A stretch of DNA of 31,222 bases from Cyanobacteria bacterium UBA11370 (GTDB taxonomy: Bacteria > Cyanobacteriota > Cyanobacteriia > Cyanobacteriales > Coleofasciculaceae), in contig DNGI01000519.1 of NCBI GenBank assembly GCA_003486645.1, positions 9,818 to 41,039 on the forward strand, written 5' to 3'. Both the position numbers and the translations under genes were made by a program. The notes below the pieces were generated by a model, which worked only from the letters and a program-made list of their open reading frames with translations, did no database searches and was not told the DNA's origin. Of the stretch, positions 23,882 to 31,222 are shown one piece after another (the stretch's first letter is position 1; the number at the start of each line of letters is the position of its first letter).

Positions 23882-24442
23882 CTAACGAACCTTCACTTCA
23901 TAAGCCGCTTTCACACCTGCCGCAGGGTCAACCGATTTATCAAAACTCCAGCGAACATGAGTATAAGCTTCAGCGGGTGCAGGTCGAGTTTCAACCTTAC
24001 CATCCGGTAGAGTAATTTGAATGGTAGGATTGTCTACAAAGCTCTGACCTTTATCAATACTGAAGGTCATCTTTGCACCATTTGTATTAGTCGCAGATCC
24101 TAAAATATAGGTCATTTGCTGAGGAATCGGTTGAGTAACGACTAGGTTTTTAGCGGGAACATCGCCAGCATTTTCACTACTAACGGTGTAACGCAGAACA
24201 TCGCCAGGTTGAACAATCGCATTCCCTTCTAAGGCTTGCCAAGTGATTTTCTCTTGACCCGTTTGGTCTTGTCCAATCACCTGTTTTTCAGCGCCTAAAT
24301 TCAACTTAACTTGAGGACGATTGAGACTTTTTACAATCGCTTCTCCCGCTTGTTGTAAGCTAGCTAAAACAGGTGTGCCACCAATTAAAGGGACTGCGGC
24401 AATGAGTGCGATCGCGCCTAATGTAATAGACAAACGTTTCAT
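23882..24442 (-). CDS. Small secreted DUF11-like protein
   Basis: 186 aa. Signal peptide MKRLSITLGAIALIAAVPLI..., cleavage near residue 27. The rest is a single DUF11-like beta domain (about 70-186: VQPGDVLRYTVSSENAGDVPAKNL then PIPQQMTYILGSAT). ATG 24442 with AGAGG about 10 nt upstream. It is the second gene of the surface cluster. It could be a soluble periplasmic partner or a small pilin-like subunit for the larger proteins; nothing in the sequence decides. Confidence 0.8.
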   Translation of the reverse strand: MKRLSITLGAIALIAAVPLIGGTPVLASLQQAGEAIVKSLNRPQVKLNLGAEKQVIGQDQTGQEKITWQALEGNAIVQPGDVLRYTVSSENAGDVPAKNLVVTQPIPQQMTYILGSATNTNGAKMTFSIDKGQSFVDNPTIQITLPDGKVETRPAPAEAYTHVRWSFDKSVDPAAGVKAAYEVKVR

Positions 24443-24496
24443 TTCAATTAACCTCTTTAAAGTTCTAGAATTGTTGATTGGAAAATAATAAATGGG

Positions 24497-24534
24497 AAGG
24501 GGAAATTATTCGTTTTACCTTTAACTTTCCCCTT
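24497..24534 (-). terminator. Stem-loop between the 862-aa and 186-aa genes
   Basis: AAGGGGAAA-TTA pairs with TAA-C-TTTCCCCTT (one bulge), loop about 12 nt. On the minus strand it is followed by CCCATTTATTATTTTC. It could terminate part of the transcription after the 862-aa gene, so that the first gene is made in excess. Confidence 0.45.
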
Positions 24535-24547
24535 TAACCCTCACCGT

Positions 24548-27136
24548 TTACGGTGCATTATTCGCTTGACCCGTTGGTCTTGCAGCTTCAACTTGGCGTT
24601 GGAATGAGAACCAGCGTTCCTCACCAGGCGCAACTTGACCAATGACAGTATTCACGTACTTAGTAACATCGGTGTCAACGGTAGTACCTGTTTGGTCTAC
24701 AGCAGTCTTCGTAGCCGGATTTCCACTAAAGAAGGTGATAGTTGAAGCACCCGAATCTTTCGCTGTACCCACAATATTGCTGGTATCAATTGCACCGTTA
24801 CCATCGTTATCGAGTGCCCAGTTATTGCCATTTTGGGTACCATCATCAGAGATAATTACATCATTAGCCTGTAAGATGACGTTACCAGTTCCGGCTTGAG
24901 GGGTAGAGATGTTGGTGTACTTAATGCGATACTCAATAATGTTGCCCGGTGCAGGAGTTTTGTCACTACCGCTGAATTCACCCTGACCTGACTGTACGGC
25001 TGGGCCAGTTCCTGGTAAGATTCGAGATTGTTTGAGTAGCTTCAAGAAGCCTGTGTAAACTCGGTTAATTGTGGTATTAGTCGCATCGGGTGTACCATTA
25101 TTACCACTATCTTTAATACCGTCACTATTTGAGTCAGTGGTGTATAGGTCAATTGAGGCTTCAATGGGTACTGGGAATCCTTTATCTGCACGAGTCAAAT
25201 TGGTAGATAGAGGTGTACCATCAGGTAGGTTAACTTCAACACCGTAGTTTAGGACTTCATCCGGATCGAAGTTAGGAATGGTAATCGGTGTATCGCCAGC
25301 TTTGATGGTAAACGTACCCGAACCATCGTAGGTGTATGTTGCTGAATTACTACCGTAAGTAATCGTAACGGTGGTATTAGCAGGTAAGTCGGTGGGAGTT
25401 GCAGGTGCTTTGGGTTGTAGTGTTACCAAACCTGCATCTGTACCGTTATTCTTGATCGTATTCGTAAACGCTACACCCGCCGGATCAATCGTTGCAGTGG
25501 GCGGAGTCCCTGCGGGAACAAGGGAAGACTTATTAGTAAAGTCATCATTATTGTTGGTTGGACCGATCGCATCCGGCGCACCATCGGGACCATTCTGTAT
25601 AGAGGAAGCAACGGGTTGTTCAATAGTAAACACGTTGGCTTCACCCCCAGGACCAGAACCCGTATTATTATTGCCAGGGTCACTCCCAATGTTTCCTAAG
25701 TCAGTTGGGTTGTCAACATAACCATCAGTAACCGGGGGATTGGTATCGGGAATACCATCATTATTGCTATCTGTTCCGGGAGGCGTTGAACCGTTAAAGT
25801 TACTGGGATTTTGGTCGCCGGATTCGTCGTAAATTAAGTTATCAGGAATGTCATCGTTGTTCGTATCTGTGGCTGGAACTCCGGAGGTTTGACCGAACAA
25901 TTGAGCAATGTTTGCAACCTCTAAAGATGTTGTCGCCACACTGGATTTAACCTTGACTTGCACGGAGAAACCACTAACTGTTTCACCAGGAGCAACCGCC
26001 TTGACAATGCTACCATCGTTGATGAAACCAACCCGTTTAACGGTCGAAAGGTCTACAGGTGCGGTTGTTGTCCAGTCAGCATCCAGTGCGTTGTTAACAT
26101 CGTCAGTGGTGTAAACGGTTCGCCAACCCGGAGGCGGTGTCGGTGCTGCTGCTAATTCTGTATCATTGGGAATGGCATCCGATACTAAGATGCGATTGAC
26201 ATCGTTACCATCTACACTAATAGATGTACCGACCAAAGGTGCAGGGGTTAAATTATTCCCCGTTGGGTCATTGGAGGCGACCTTTAAACTCAAACTATAG
26301 GTCAGTTGATCATCGGTAATCGCACCCGTCCCGCCATTGTCGTAGTTGCTACGAGTCTTAAAGATACTTGCCAACGCATAGGTTTTGAGTGACGCGGATA
26401 CTGTTGCTTTCTGCGTGACGCTAGCTTCGCGGACACCATTCACCGGATCGCCTGCAATATCACCATTTTGCGTACCCGTGTTATCCACCGTGTAAACGTC
26501 ACCCCCATTCGGGTTGCGTAGCTGGTTCTGAGCATCACCGGGAGTATCACCCAGAGTAACCGTAATGATATCGTTATCTTTGGCTCCACTGGTGACTTTA
26601 ACCGGAACCCGCACCATCACAGAACCGCCGGATGGTACCGAGTCAGTAATCTTTTCAGCGTCGGTGATACTTGTCCAGCTTGTACCGCCATTGGTGCTAA
26701 TTTGTAAATTACCATTCACCGTAGCAGGTCCAGTGACTTCGGCTAGGTTGGGAATGCGGAACTTGGTCGGGTCGTTACCAACGTTGGTAATGGTGTAAAC
26801 GTAGTTTAGGGTATCGCCAACACTAATCTTATTATTCGAGTCGCCATCTGTACCAATGGAAACACCAGATGCTGTTACCGTAATACCTGCTACTTCAGCT
26901 ACAGTCACAGTGACGGTGTTAGAGGTTGCATTAATCGGGACATTGGGACTATTGGGATCTTCATAAGTCGCCGTTGCGGTGTTGCTAATCGATTGACCCG
27001 CCGCCGTCCCAAGCGCTAATACAGGTGCTACAATTTGAAAAGCACTTGTGGTTGCTAAAGCTGCTGCCAGTAAAGGCCGATAAGAATTTCGTCGTAGTTT
27101 CTTAGCTAATTTTTTTGCAACTAATTTTTTTGCCAT
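24548..27136 (-). CDS. Large secreted DUF11-type surface protein, first gene of the cluster
   Basis: 862 aa. The N-terminus is strikingly repetitive and basic (MAKKLVAKKLAKKLRR), followed by a hydrophobic stretch and cleavage near residue 41-46. The mature part is beta-rich with DUF11-like segments (ISVGDTLNYVYTITNVGNDPTKF, about 104-126; APGNIIEYRIKYTN near 740). Aspartate-rich motifs DTNNDDIPD, DSNNDGIPD and DSNSDGIKD resemble thrombospondin type-3 calcium loops. There is no C-terminal anchor. It has a long 5' leader and a stem-loop after its stop. It is probably the major exported product of the cluster. The gene is poor in HIP1 sites compared with its neighbours. Confidence 0.78.
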   Translation of the reverse strand: MAKKLVAKKLAKKLRRNSYRPLLAAALATTSAFQIVAPVLALGTAAGQSISNTATATYEDPNSPNVPINATSNTVTVTVAEVAGITVTASGVSIGTDGDSNNKISVGDTLNYVYTITNVGNDPTKFRIPNLAEVTGPATVNGNLQISTNGGTSWTSITDAEKITDSVPSGGSVMVRVPVKVTSGAKDNDIITVTLGDTPGDAQNQLRNPNGGDVYTVDNTGTQNGDIAGDPVNGVREASVTQKATVSASLKTYALASIFKTRSNYDNGGTGAITDDQLTYSLSLKVASNDPTGNNLTPAPLVGTSISVDGNDVNRILVSDAIPNDTELAAAPTPPPGWRTVYTTDDVNNALDADWTTTAPVDLSTVKRVGFINDGSIVKAVAPGETVSGFSVQVKVKSSVATTSLEVANIAQLFGQTSGVPATDTNNDDIPDNLIYDESGDQNPSNFNGSTPPGTDSNNDGIPDTNPPVTDGYVDNPTDLGNIGSDPGNNNTGSGPGGEANVFTIEQPVASSIQNGPDGAPDAIGPTNNNDDFTNKSSLVPAGTPPTATIDPAGVAFTNTIKNNGTDAGLVTLQPKAPATPTDLPANTTVTITYGSNSATYTYDGSGTFTIKAGDTPITIPNFDPDEVLNYGVEVNLPDGTPLSTNLTRADKGFPVPIEASIDLYTTDSNSDGIKDSGNNGTPDATNTTINRVYTGFLKLLKQSRILPGTGPAVQSGQGEFSGSDKTPAPGNIIEYRIKYTNISTPQAGTGNVILQANDVIISDDGTQNGNNWALDNDGNGAIDTSNIVGTAKDSGASTITFFSGNPATKTAVDQTGTTVDTDVTKYVNTVIGQVAPGEERWFSFQRQVEAARPTGQANNAP

Positions 27137-27640
27137 GTGTACTTCTCACCCTTGAAAAAAAGACATAAGTTTACCTAGAGGGGTTCAGTAGTCTGCTGAC
27201 CCCTTAACTTTTGATTGGCCAATTGCTGTTGCCTTAGTTTGGCCTTCCTTATCTAGGAAACTCTAGACCAGCAGTTATGGACATGGGAGGTTCTACGGAT
27301 TTTTCTCTCTGAGAAGAATTACGCAATCACGGGTGAACTGTTGATCAAAAACGGGTCAGATTACACCTTAAACTGTGCGTCTAGTGAGTGATTAACGCTG
27401 CTTTGGGTGGGTAAGTGCTTTTCTCTATTGAAGGAATATTAATAGTTTCAGCCAACTGGAAAGGGAACTATGACCACCAAAATTGTGATGAAGGGTTGTT
27501 AAAGTCATTCATTCCGCAATCATCCGTAGTACGGATCTTATACGGACATGAGTACGGAGAACAAAAATCCTATAGAGACGTTCCATGGAACGTCTCTACA
27601 TTTAAAGGGATTGGATATATCACCCCATCCCCCCATCTCC
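27137..27640. promoter_or_regulatory. Long upstream region with hairpins; no gene
   Basis: 504 bp between the 862-aa gene and fdhD. Near the gene is a hairpin (27179-27204: AGGGGTTCAGTAG against CTGCTGACCCCT, one bulge and one G-T pair), then GGCCAA...TTGGCC arms around 27217-27244. They would lie in the mRNA leader. I could not match a known riboswitch. A REP palindrome lies at 27571-27600, and a C-rich run (CCCCATCCCCCCATC type) at about 27621-27650 reaches the end of fdhD. The plus-strand frame 27415-27678 is not credible. Confidence 0.4.
27571..27600. repeat. REP palindrome 4 (variant)
   Basis: TATAGAGACGTTCCA with its inverse TGGAACGTCTCTACA. It has the same outer arms as REP 1-3 but a compensated change in the centre (TTCCATGGAA instead of TTGCATGCAA), so pairing is kept. 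Confidence 0.85.
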
Positions 27641-28468
27641 TCATCCCCCTATCCTCTCTCTCCCTGCGTACAGATTGAATCGTTCTCCTCGCAGAAACCC
27701 GATTAGAGTAATACCAAACTCCTGGGCTAACGCTACTGCTAAACTACTGGGTGCGGACACAGCACAAACAATTGGCACTCCTGCCATCAAACATTTCTGT
27801 AAAATCTCAAAGCTAGAGCGTCCACTTACCAATACAATATGATTATTTAGGGGTAGTTGCTCACTGAGAAAAGCGGAACCGACTAATTTATCCAAGGCAT
27901 TATGACGACCGACATCTTCTCTTATAGAAAGTAGTTGACCTTGGGTATTGAATAGTGCTGCTGCATGTAATCCGCCAGTGGTTGAAAAGATTCGCTGTGC
28001 AGAATTTAGTTGTTCTGGGAGACTGTAAATTACCTCTGGAGTTACTTTTAGGTCATTTTGGATAATTGGACATCCCCGCAAGCGTAATGCTTCCAAACTA
28101 GCTTTCCCACAGATACCACAAGCGCTGGTGGTGAAGAAGTGGCGTTCTAAAGGTTGCAAATTGAACGTTAATCCTTCCCTTAGTTCTACATTCACAATGT
28201 TGTAGCGTTGTTCGCCATCGACATCTGGATCAATACAATAACTAATGCGTTGGATATCATTGCGACTGTTAACGATACCCTCACTGTAAAGGAAACCCGC
28301 CGCTAATTCAAAATCAGCCCCTGGTGTTCGCATGGTAATCGCTAGTGTTCGCTGAGGAGATACAAGGCGAATTTCCAAGGGTTCTTCTGTGGCTAAGTAA
28401 TCGGAATGCGATCGCACTTTGCCCTTCTCTACAATCCAAACCTTAGTTTTAGTCTTACTATTAAACAA
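27641..28468 (-). CDS. fdhD: FdhD, sulfur carrier for formate dehydrogenase maturation
   Basis: 275 aa. FdhD passes sulfur from a cysteine desulfurase to the molybdenum cofactor of formate dehydrogenase-type enzymes. Seen: C117-GI-C120 in TTSACGICGKAS, GGLHAAALF, REDVGRHNALDKLVG, and SGRSSFEILQK. The start is TTG 28468, with AGGGA 6 nt upstream; no ATG fits the conserved N-terminus. Its last residues (GRERIGG) are encoded by a C/T-rich simple repeat, so the C-terminus is variable DNA. No formate dehydrogenase gene is in the window; the client enzyme must be elsewhere. Confidence 0.95.
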   Translation of the reverse strand: MFNSKTKTKVWIVEKGKVRSHSDYLATEEPLEIRLVSPQRTLAITMRTPGADFELAAGFLYSEGIVNSRNDIQRISYCIDPDVDGEQRYNIVNVELREGLTFNLQPLERHFFTTSACGICGKASLEALRLRGCPIIQNDLKVTPEVIYSLPEQLNSAQRIFSTTGGLHAAALFNTQGQLLSIREDVGRHNALDKLVGSAFLSEQLPLNNHIVLVSGRSSFEILQKCLMAGVPIVCAVSAPSSLAVALAQEFGITLIGFLRGERFNLYAGRERIGG

Positions 28469-28907
28469 GTAATTTCCCTGTGCTTACCTCTTTTATTCTA
28501 ATAACCAGCCAAATATAGACCCCAGGCTTAAATCTAATGAAACATCCTCACACAAGAGAGTTAGAGCGATTTAGTCTTAATTTTAAGAAATAAGTAAGTA
28601 TGTGTAACGTTATTGTACAGAATAAAACAGTAAAATTTTCTTTGAGTATAGGAGCGATCGCCTGATTGGGCTATTCCTTGAGCGATCGCCAAGTTATTAT
28701 ACATTTACAGCAGTTTTCATTTGGATGAGGTACATTTATCCCTGATTGAGACTCTTGAGGACAAGGGGGACAAGGAGGACAAGGGGGATTCTTGGTGTAC
28801 CTCTTTCGAGCGCAAACTGCTATAAGTTACATTCTGTCAATTGCAAAAACGCTGTCAATTATTGAGTTTCATCATTTTGAATTTTGAATGCGTGAATTTT
28901 GAATTTT
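28469..28907. other. Intergenic region between fdhD and nth
   Basis: 439 bp, divergent promoters expected. It contains two HIP1 sites (GCGATCGC at about 28654 and 28682), a MITE-like element (28705-28825) with a G-rich tandem tract, and three short copies of GAATTTTGA just before nth. No RNA gene was recognised. Confidence 0.5.
28705..28825. repeat. MITE-like element A
   Basis: 121 bp with 30-bp terminal inverted repeats matching at about 23 of 30 positions (left TTACAGCAGTTT...GAGGTACA; right its inverse). The interior holds GGACAAGGGGGACAAGGAGG-type tandem repeats (28757-28787), able in principle to form a G-quadruplex. The arms are close relatives of those at 30422-30531. Confidence 0.65.
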
Positions 28908-29561
28908 ATGAGCATTACCCGTAAATGGTCAGCAAAGCAGCAACGAACCCTAGAAATATTAATTCGCCTCAAGCGACTTTATCCTGACGCTAAATGTACC
29001 CTTAACTACGAAACCCCAGTACAGTTATTAGTAGCCACAATTCTCTCAGCTCAATGTACTGATGAACGGGTGAATCAAGTAACGCCAGAATTATTCCGCC
29101 AATTTCCCGATGCACCTGCGCTTGCGAATGCTGATTTAGAAGTATTGGAAAACCTAGTACGTTCTACAGGATTTTATCGCAATAAGGCGAAAAATATTCA
29201 AGCGGCTTGCCAAATGATTGTGACAGAATTTGGGGGTCAGATACCCAAACAGATGGAACTCCTTCTAAAATTACCTGGAGTAGCCCGCAAAACGGCAAAT
29301 GTGGTGTTAGCTCATGCTTATGGTATCTACCAAGGGGTGACGGTGGATACTCATGTGAAACGGTTAAGTCAGCGTTTGGGGTTGACGGAACATACCGATC
29401 CAATCCGGATTGAGCGAGATTTAATCCGCTTATTGCCCCAGGAAGATTGGGAAAACTGGTCAATTCGACTAATTTATCACGGACGGGCGGTTTGTCAGGC
29501 GAGGAAGCCAATGTGTGATGTTTGTGTATTGGCTGATTTATGTCCGAGTTCGCAGGAGTGA
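28908..29561 (+). CDS. nth: Endonuclease III (DNA glycosylase/AP lyase)
   Basis: 217 aa from ATG 28908 (an upstream TTG at 28899 is open but less likely). It removes oxidised pyrimidines and cleaves the abasic site in base-excision repair. Seen: helix-hairpin-helix LPGVARKTANVV with catalytic K128, catalytic D147 in VDTHVKRL, and an iron-sulfur cluster C196-x6-C203-x2-C206-x5-C212. Length is normal. It stands alone, 56 bp before rpsN on the same strand, so read-through into rpsN is possible. Confidence 0.96.
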   Translation: MSITRKWSAKQQRTLEILIRLKRLYPDAKCTLNYETPVQLLVATILSAQCTDERVNQVTPELFRQFPDAPALANADLEVLENLVRSTGFYRNKAKNIQAACQMIVTEFGGQIPKQMELLLKLPGVARKTANVVLAHAYGIYQGVTVDTHVKRLSQRLGLTEHTDPIRIERDLIRLLPQEDWENWSIRLIYHGRAVCQARKPMCDVCVLADLCPSSQE

Positions 29562-29617
29562 GGGGGTGAGATAAGATAAGGAATGGTGTCTTTGATTTAG
29601 GAAAACTCCAAGAATTC

Positions 29618-29920
29618 ATGGCTAAAAAAGGGATCATTGAGCGCGAAAAAAATCGCCAGCGGCTTGTAGAGAAGTATGCTGCCAAGCGAGAAGCGCTGAA
29701 GGAACAGTTTGATAGTGCCGCGTCTCCAGCCGAGAAGTTAGAGATTCATCGCAAGATTCAACAGTTACCACGCAATAGTGCGCCGAACCGTTTGCGAAAT
29801 CGTTGTTGGGTTACAGGTCGTCCTCGCGGATATTACCGGGATTTTGGTCTATCTCGCCATGTACTGCGGGAGTGGGCACACAAGGGTTTACTACCTGGAG
29901 TGGTAAAGTCAAGTTGGTAG
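29618..29920 (+). CDS. rpsN: 30S ribosomal protein S14
   Basis: 100 aa, the longer zinc-free form of S14 (no CxxC pairs). Typical features: N-terminal [16 protein letters not shown], central [21 protein letters not shown], and end LPGVVKSSW. It acts in the head of the small subunit near the A site. As in cyanobacteria generally it lies outside the main ribosomal operon. It is convergent with the next gene, with a repeat-rich gap between. Confidence 0.97.
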   Translation: MAKKGIIEREKNRQRLVEKYAAKREALKEQFDSAASPAEKLEIHRKIQQLPRNSAPNRLRNRCWVTGRPRGYYRDFGLSRHVLREWAHKGLLPGVVKSSW

Positions 29921-30050
29921 TTGTTTGTTGTTTGTCGTTTGTTGTTTGTCGTTTGTTGTTTGTTCTTTGTAAGAATCAAGAATGAATAACGAATTACGAA
30001 CAACCAATAACGAATAACTAACAACTAACAACCAACAACCAACAACCAAT
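29921..30050. repeat. Short tandem repeats forming a long imperfect hairpin
   Basis: Left arm (29921-29969) is about 2.7 copies of GTTTGTTGTTTGTC. Right arm (about 30000-30050) is AACTAAC and AACAACC units. The arms are broadly complementary, so the transcript can fold back. It lies exactly between convergent stops and may act as a two-way terminator. Similar AACAAC repeats occur at 23826-23854. Confidence 0.6.
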
Positions 30051-30052
30051 CC

Positions 30053-30382
30053 CTAATTCCCACAGCATCGGTCAATGCCGAGACTTTCTAATAGTAAGTC
30101 ACTGACGGCATTAGCGATCGCAAATTCGCTGTAGAAACTTTCTCGGAAGTCAAACGCCTGCATTTCGGTGACAATGGCAATCACAAGTGAACCGAGATCG
30201 TTTTCGCCTTCCATCCTTTGCCGGACGAAGATTTGGGAGGCGCGATCGGCGATTTTTTGGTTCACGGGTTCTGGCAGAAATTCGTGATCAAGCCATTTGA
30301 CTAGGGTGTCTCGCAACCATTGGCCCTCCTGCTGGGGGTTAGAGGCAGGTGGTAGGGTGATTGGGGGAATTGGTTCAGCCAT
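30053..30382 (-). CDS. Uncharacterised 109-aa acidic protein
   Basis: I do not recognise a named family. ATG 30382 (MAEPIPPITLPPASNPQQEG) is preferred to the TTG at 30400. After a proline-rich N-terminus the rest looks all-helical (LRDTLVKWLDHEFLPEP, IADRASQIFVRQRM, NAVSDLLLESLGI), ending in CCGN. No signal peptide or membrane helix. Codon use and composition look like a real gene; coding potential is not contradicted on the other strand. Confidence 0.65.
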   Translation of the reverse strand: MAEPIPPITLPPASNPQQEGQWLRDTLVKWLDHEFLPEPVNQKIADRASQIFVRQRMEGENDLGSLVIAIVTEMQAFDFRESFYSEFAIANAVSDLLLESLGIDRCCGN

Positions 30383-30421
30383 AGAGCGAATGAAGAGCAA
30401 AATGTTATGAATTGATTAGGA

Positions 30422-30531
30422 TATACCCTTTCTCAAATCAGTGAGGTACATTGGATTTTCTTCCCTACTTCTCACTCCCCACTCCCTAAAACCCAAGAGA
30501 AAATTACCTCATCCAATTGAGAACTGCTATA
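30422..30531. repeat. MITE-like element B
   Basis: 110 bp, arms TATA----TTCTCAA-T---TGAGGTA matching at about 20 of 27 positions. The right arm (inverse TATAGCAGTTCTCAATTGG...) is nearly the same as the left arm of element A. The interior is a C/T-rich CACTCCCCACTCCC tract. It occupies the gap before aat (30401-30582). Confidence 0.65.
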
Positions 30532-30582
30532 AGCGTAACTGTCACTAATATACAGGATGGACTCTGATGCGAACTCTGTATC

Positions 30583-31170
30583 ATGGAACTTGATATTCCT
30601 GCGGTGATTCAAGGGTATGCTCAAGGCTACTTTTTGATGGCAAATGAAAGTGGCTCTTTAGGTTGGTATTCTAGCCGTCAACGGGCAATTATTCCTCTGG
30701 ATGAGCAGTTTTGCTATCCTAAATCCCTGCGTCGCGTTTTGAATCAGGGACGTTTTACCACGGCGATTAATCGAGATTTTAAAGCGGTGGTGGCGGGTTG
30801 TGCTAATCGCAAAACAACTTGGATTTCTTCAGAACTTCAAGAGATTTATTGGGCACTTTATGCGGCGGGTTGGGCGTATAGTTTTGAAACATGGCAAGGG
30901 GATGAGTTAGCAGGGGGAATTTTAGGAATTGTGATTGGGGGAGCATTTATTGGGGAATCAATGTTTTACCGAATTCCTGAAGGTTCAAAAGTAGCAATGG
31001 TGAAGTTGGTTGAACGGTTGCGATCGCGTGGGTTTCTGTTGTTTGATGCTCAAATGAATAATCCTCATTTGGAACGCTTTGGTGCTTATATGATTGAGGA
31101 ACAGGAGTATCAGGTTTTGTTACGACAGGCATTGCGGCGTAGGTGTTATTTTGATCGTATTAATCCCTAA
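30583..31170 (+). CDS. aat: Leucyl/phenylalanyl-tRNA--protein transferase
   Basis: 195 aa. Adds Leu or Phe from aminoacyl-tRNA to N-terminal Arg or Lys of proteins, marking them for ClpS/ClpAP-type degradation. Seen: [34 protein letters not shown] and [14 protein letters not shown], the core motifs of the GNAT-like transferase domain. It is shorter than the E. coli enzyme (234 aa), as is usual in cyanobacteria, where the N-terminal part is reduced. The MITE-like element lies upstream and may carry or disturb its promoter. Confidence 0.94.
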   Translation: MELDIPAVIQGYAQGYFLMANESGSLGWYSSRQRAIIPLDEQFCYPKSLRRVLNQGRFTTAINRDFKAVVAGCANRKTTWISSELQEIYWALYAAGWAYSFETWQGDELAGGILGIVIGGAFIGESMFYRIPEGSKVAMVKLVERLRSRGFLLFDAQMNNPHLERFGAYMIEEQEYQVLLRQALRRRCYFDRINP

Positions 31171-31178
31171 TAAAACTT

Positions 31179-31222
31179 CTCTCCCCTCTCCCCCTCTCCC
31201 TCTCTCCCCCTCTCCCTCTCTC
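31179..31222. repeat. C/T simple repeat at the window edge
   Basis: Runs of CTCTCCCCCTCTCCCTCT type up to the end of the window. Similar tracts occur inside MITE B and at the end of fdhD. On the other strand it is a G/A-rich, possibly structured sequence. Confidence 0.8.

Noticed and set aside
27179..27360. Known riboswitch (cyclic-di-GMP, cobalamin or other) before the surface cluster
   Set aside because: Hairpins are present but the conserved core sequences of those classes are not.
27415..27678. An 87-codon plus-strand frame with GTG start
   Set aside because: It runs through a REP, a C-rich simple repeat and into fdhD on the other strand; no domain or ribosome site.
28757..28787. G-rich tandem tract as a functional G-quadruplex
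   Set aside because: Such GGACAAGG tracts look like common simple repeats, and only some runs have three or more G in a row. Kept as part of the MITE-like element only.

Overview
The window comes from a cyanobacterium. The octamer GCGATCGC (HIP1) recurs throughout, and there is a type I-D CRISPR-Cas locus of the cyanobacterial kind, a cyanobacterial-length aat, and REP palindromes next to a RAYT transposase. I cannot name the genus. No rRNA or tRNA gene was seen.

Region 1 (1-12825) is a type I-D CRISPR-Cas locus with extra genes. On the minus strand, in transcription order, lie cas3' (helicase only), a two-repeat mini-CRISPR (plus strand), a 65-aa winged-helix gene, an MNT-type nucleotidyltransferase, a DUF1016/YhcG-type nuclease, cas10d with a good internal start for Cas11d, a PD-(D/E)XK-like protein, csc2, csc1, and then cas6 behind an opposite-strand 138-aa gene. 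A WYL regulator is divergent from cas3'. No cas1, cas2, cas4 or full array is in the window.

The strongest observation is in 9469-9677. The single 'spacer' of the degenerate mini-array begins GAATAAGTCTGGGCTTAT. Two partial matches in one register lie just upstream (16/18 and 15/18 over the first 18 nt). Each is preceded by a GTN trinucleotide, the type I-D PAM, while the array copy is preceded by AAC. One match covers the -35 box of a promoter reading into the winged-helix/cas10d gene group; the other covers the -35 box of a promoter reading into the mini-array. This looks like a CreA/CreR-type, Cascade-guided regulatory circuit in type I-D. The competing reading is a protein operator, because the motif has partial dyad symmetry.

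Region 2 (12829-27136) is a minus-strand cell-surface locus. It encodes three secreted proteins (862, 186 and 515 aa; the last two have DUF11-like domains), a 1259-aa outer-membrane beta-barrel with Ig-like domains, and a 1541-aa secreted protein with DUF11, GEVEDY and two SdrD/Cna-B-like domains. A RAYT gene with three REP palindromes sits inside it. One REP is read through in frame within the RAYT gene, and two provide the stop codons of their host genes.

Region 3 (27137-31222) is mostly housekeeping: fdhD, nth, rpsN, a small conserved-looking unknown and aat. The gaps between them hold MITE-like inverted repeats, short tandem repeats and G- or C-rich tracts.
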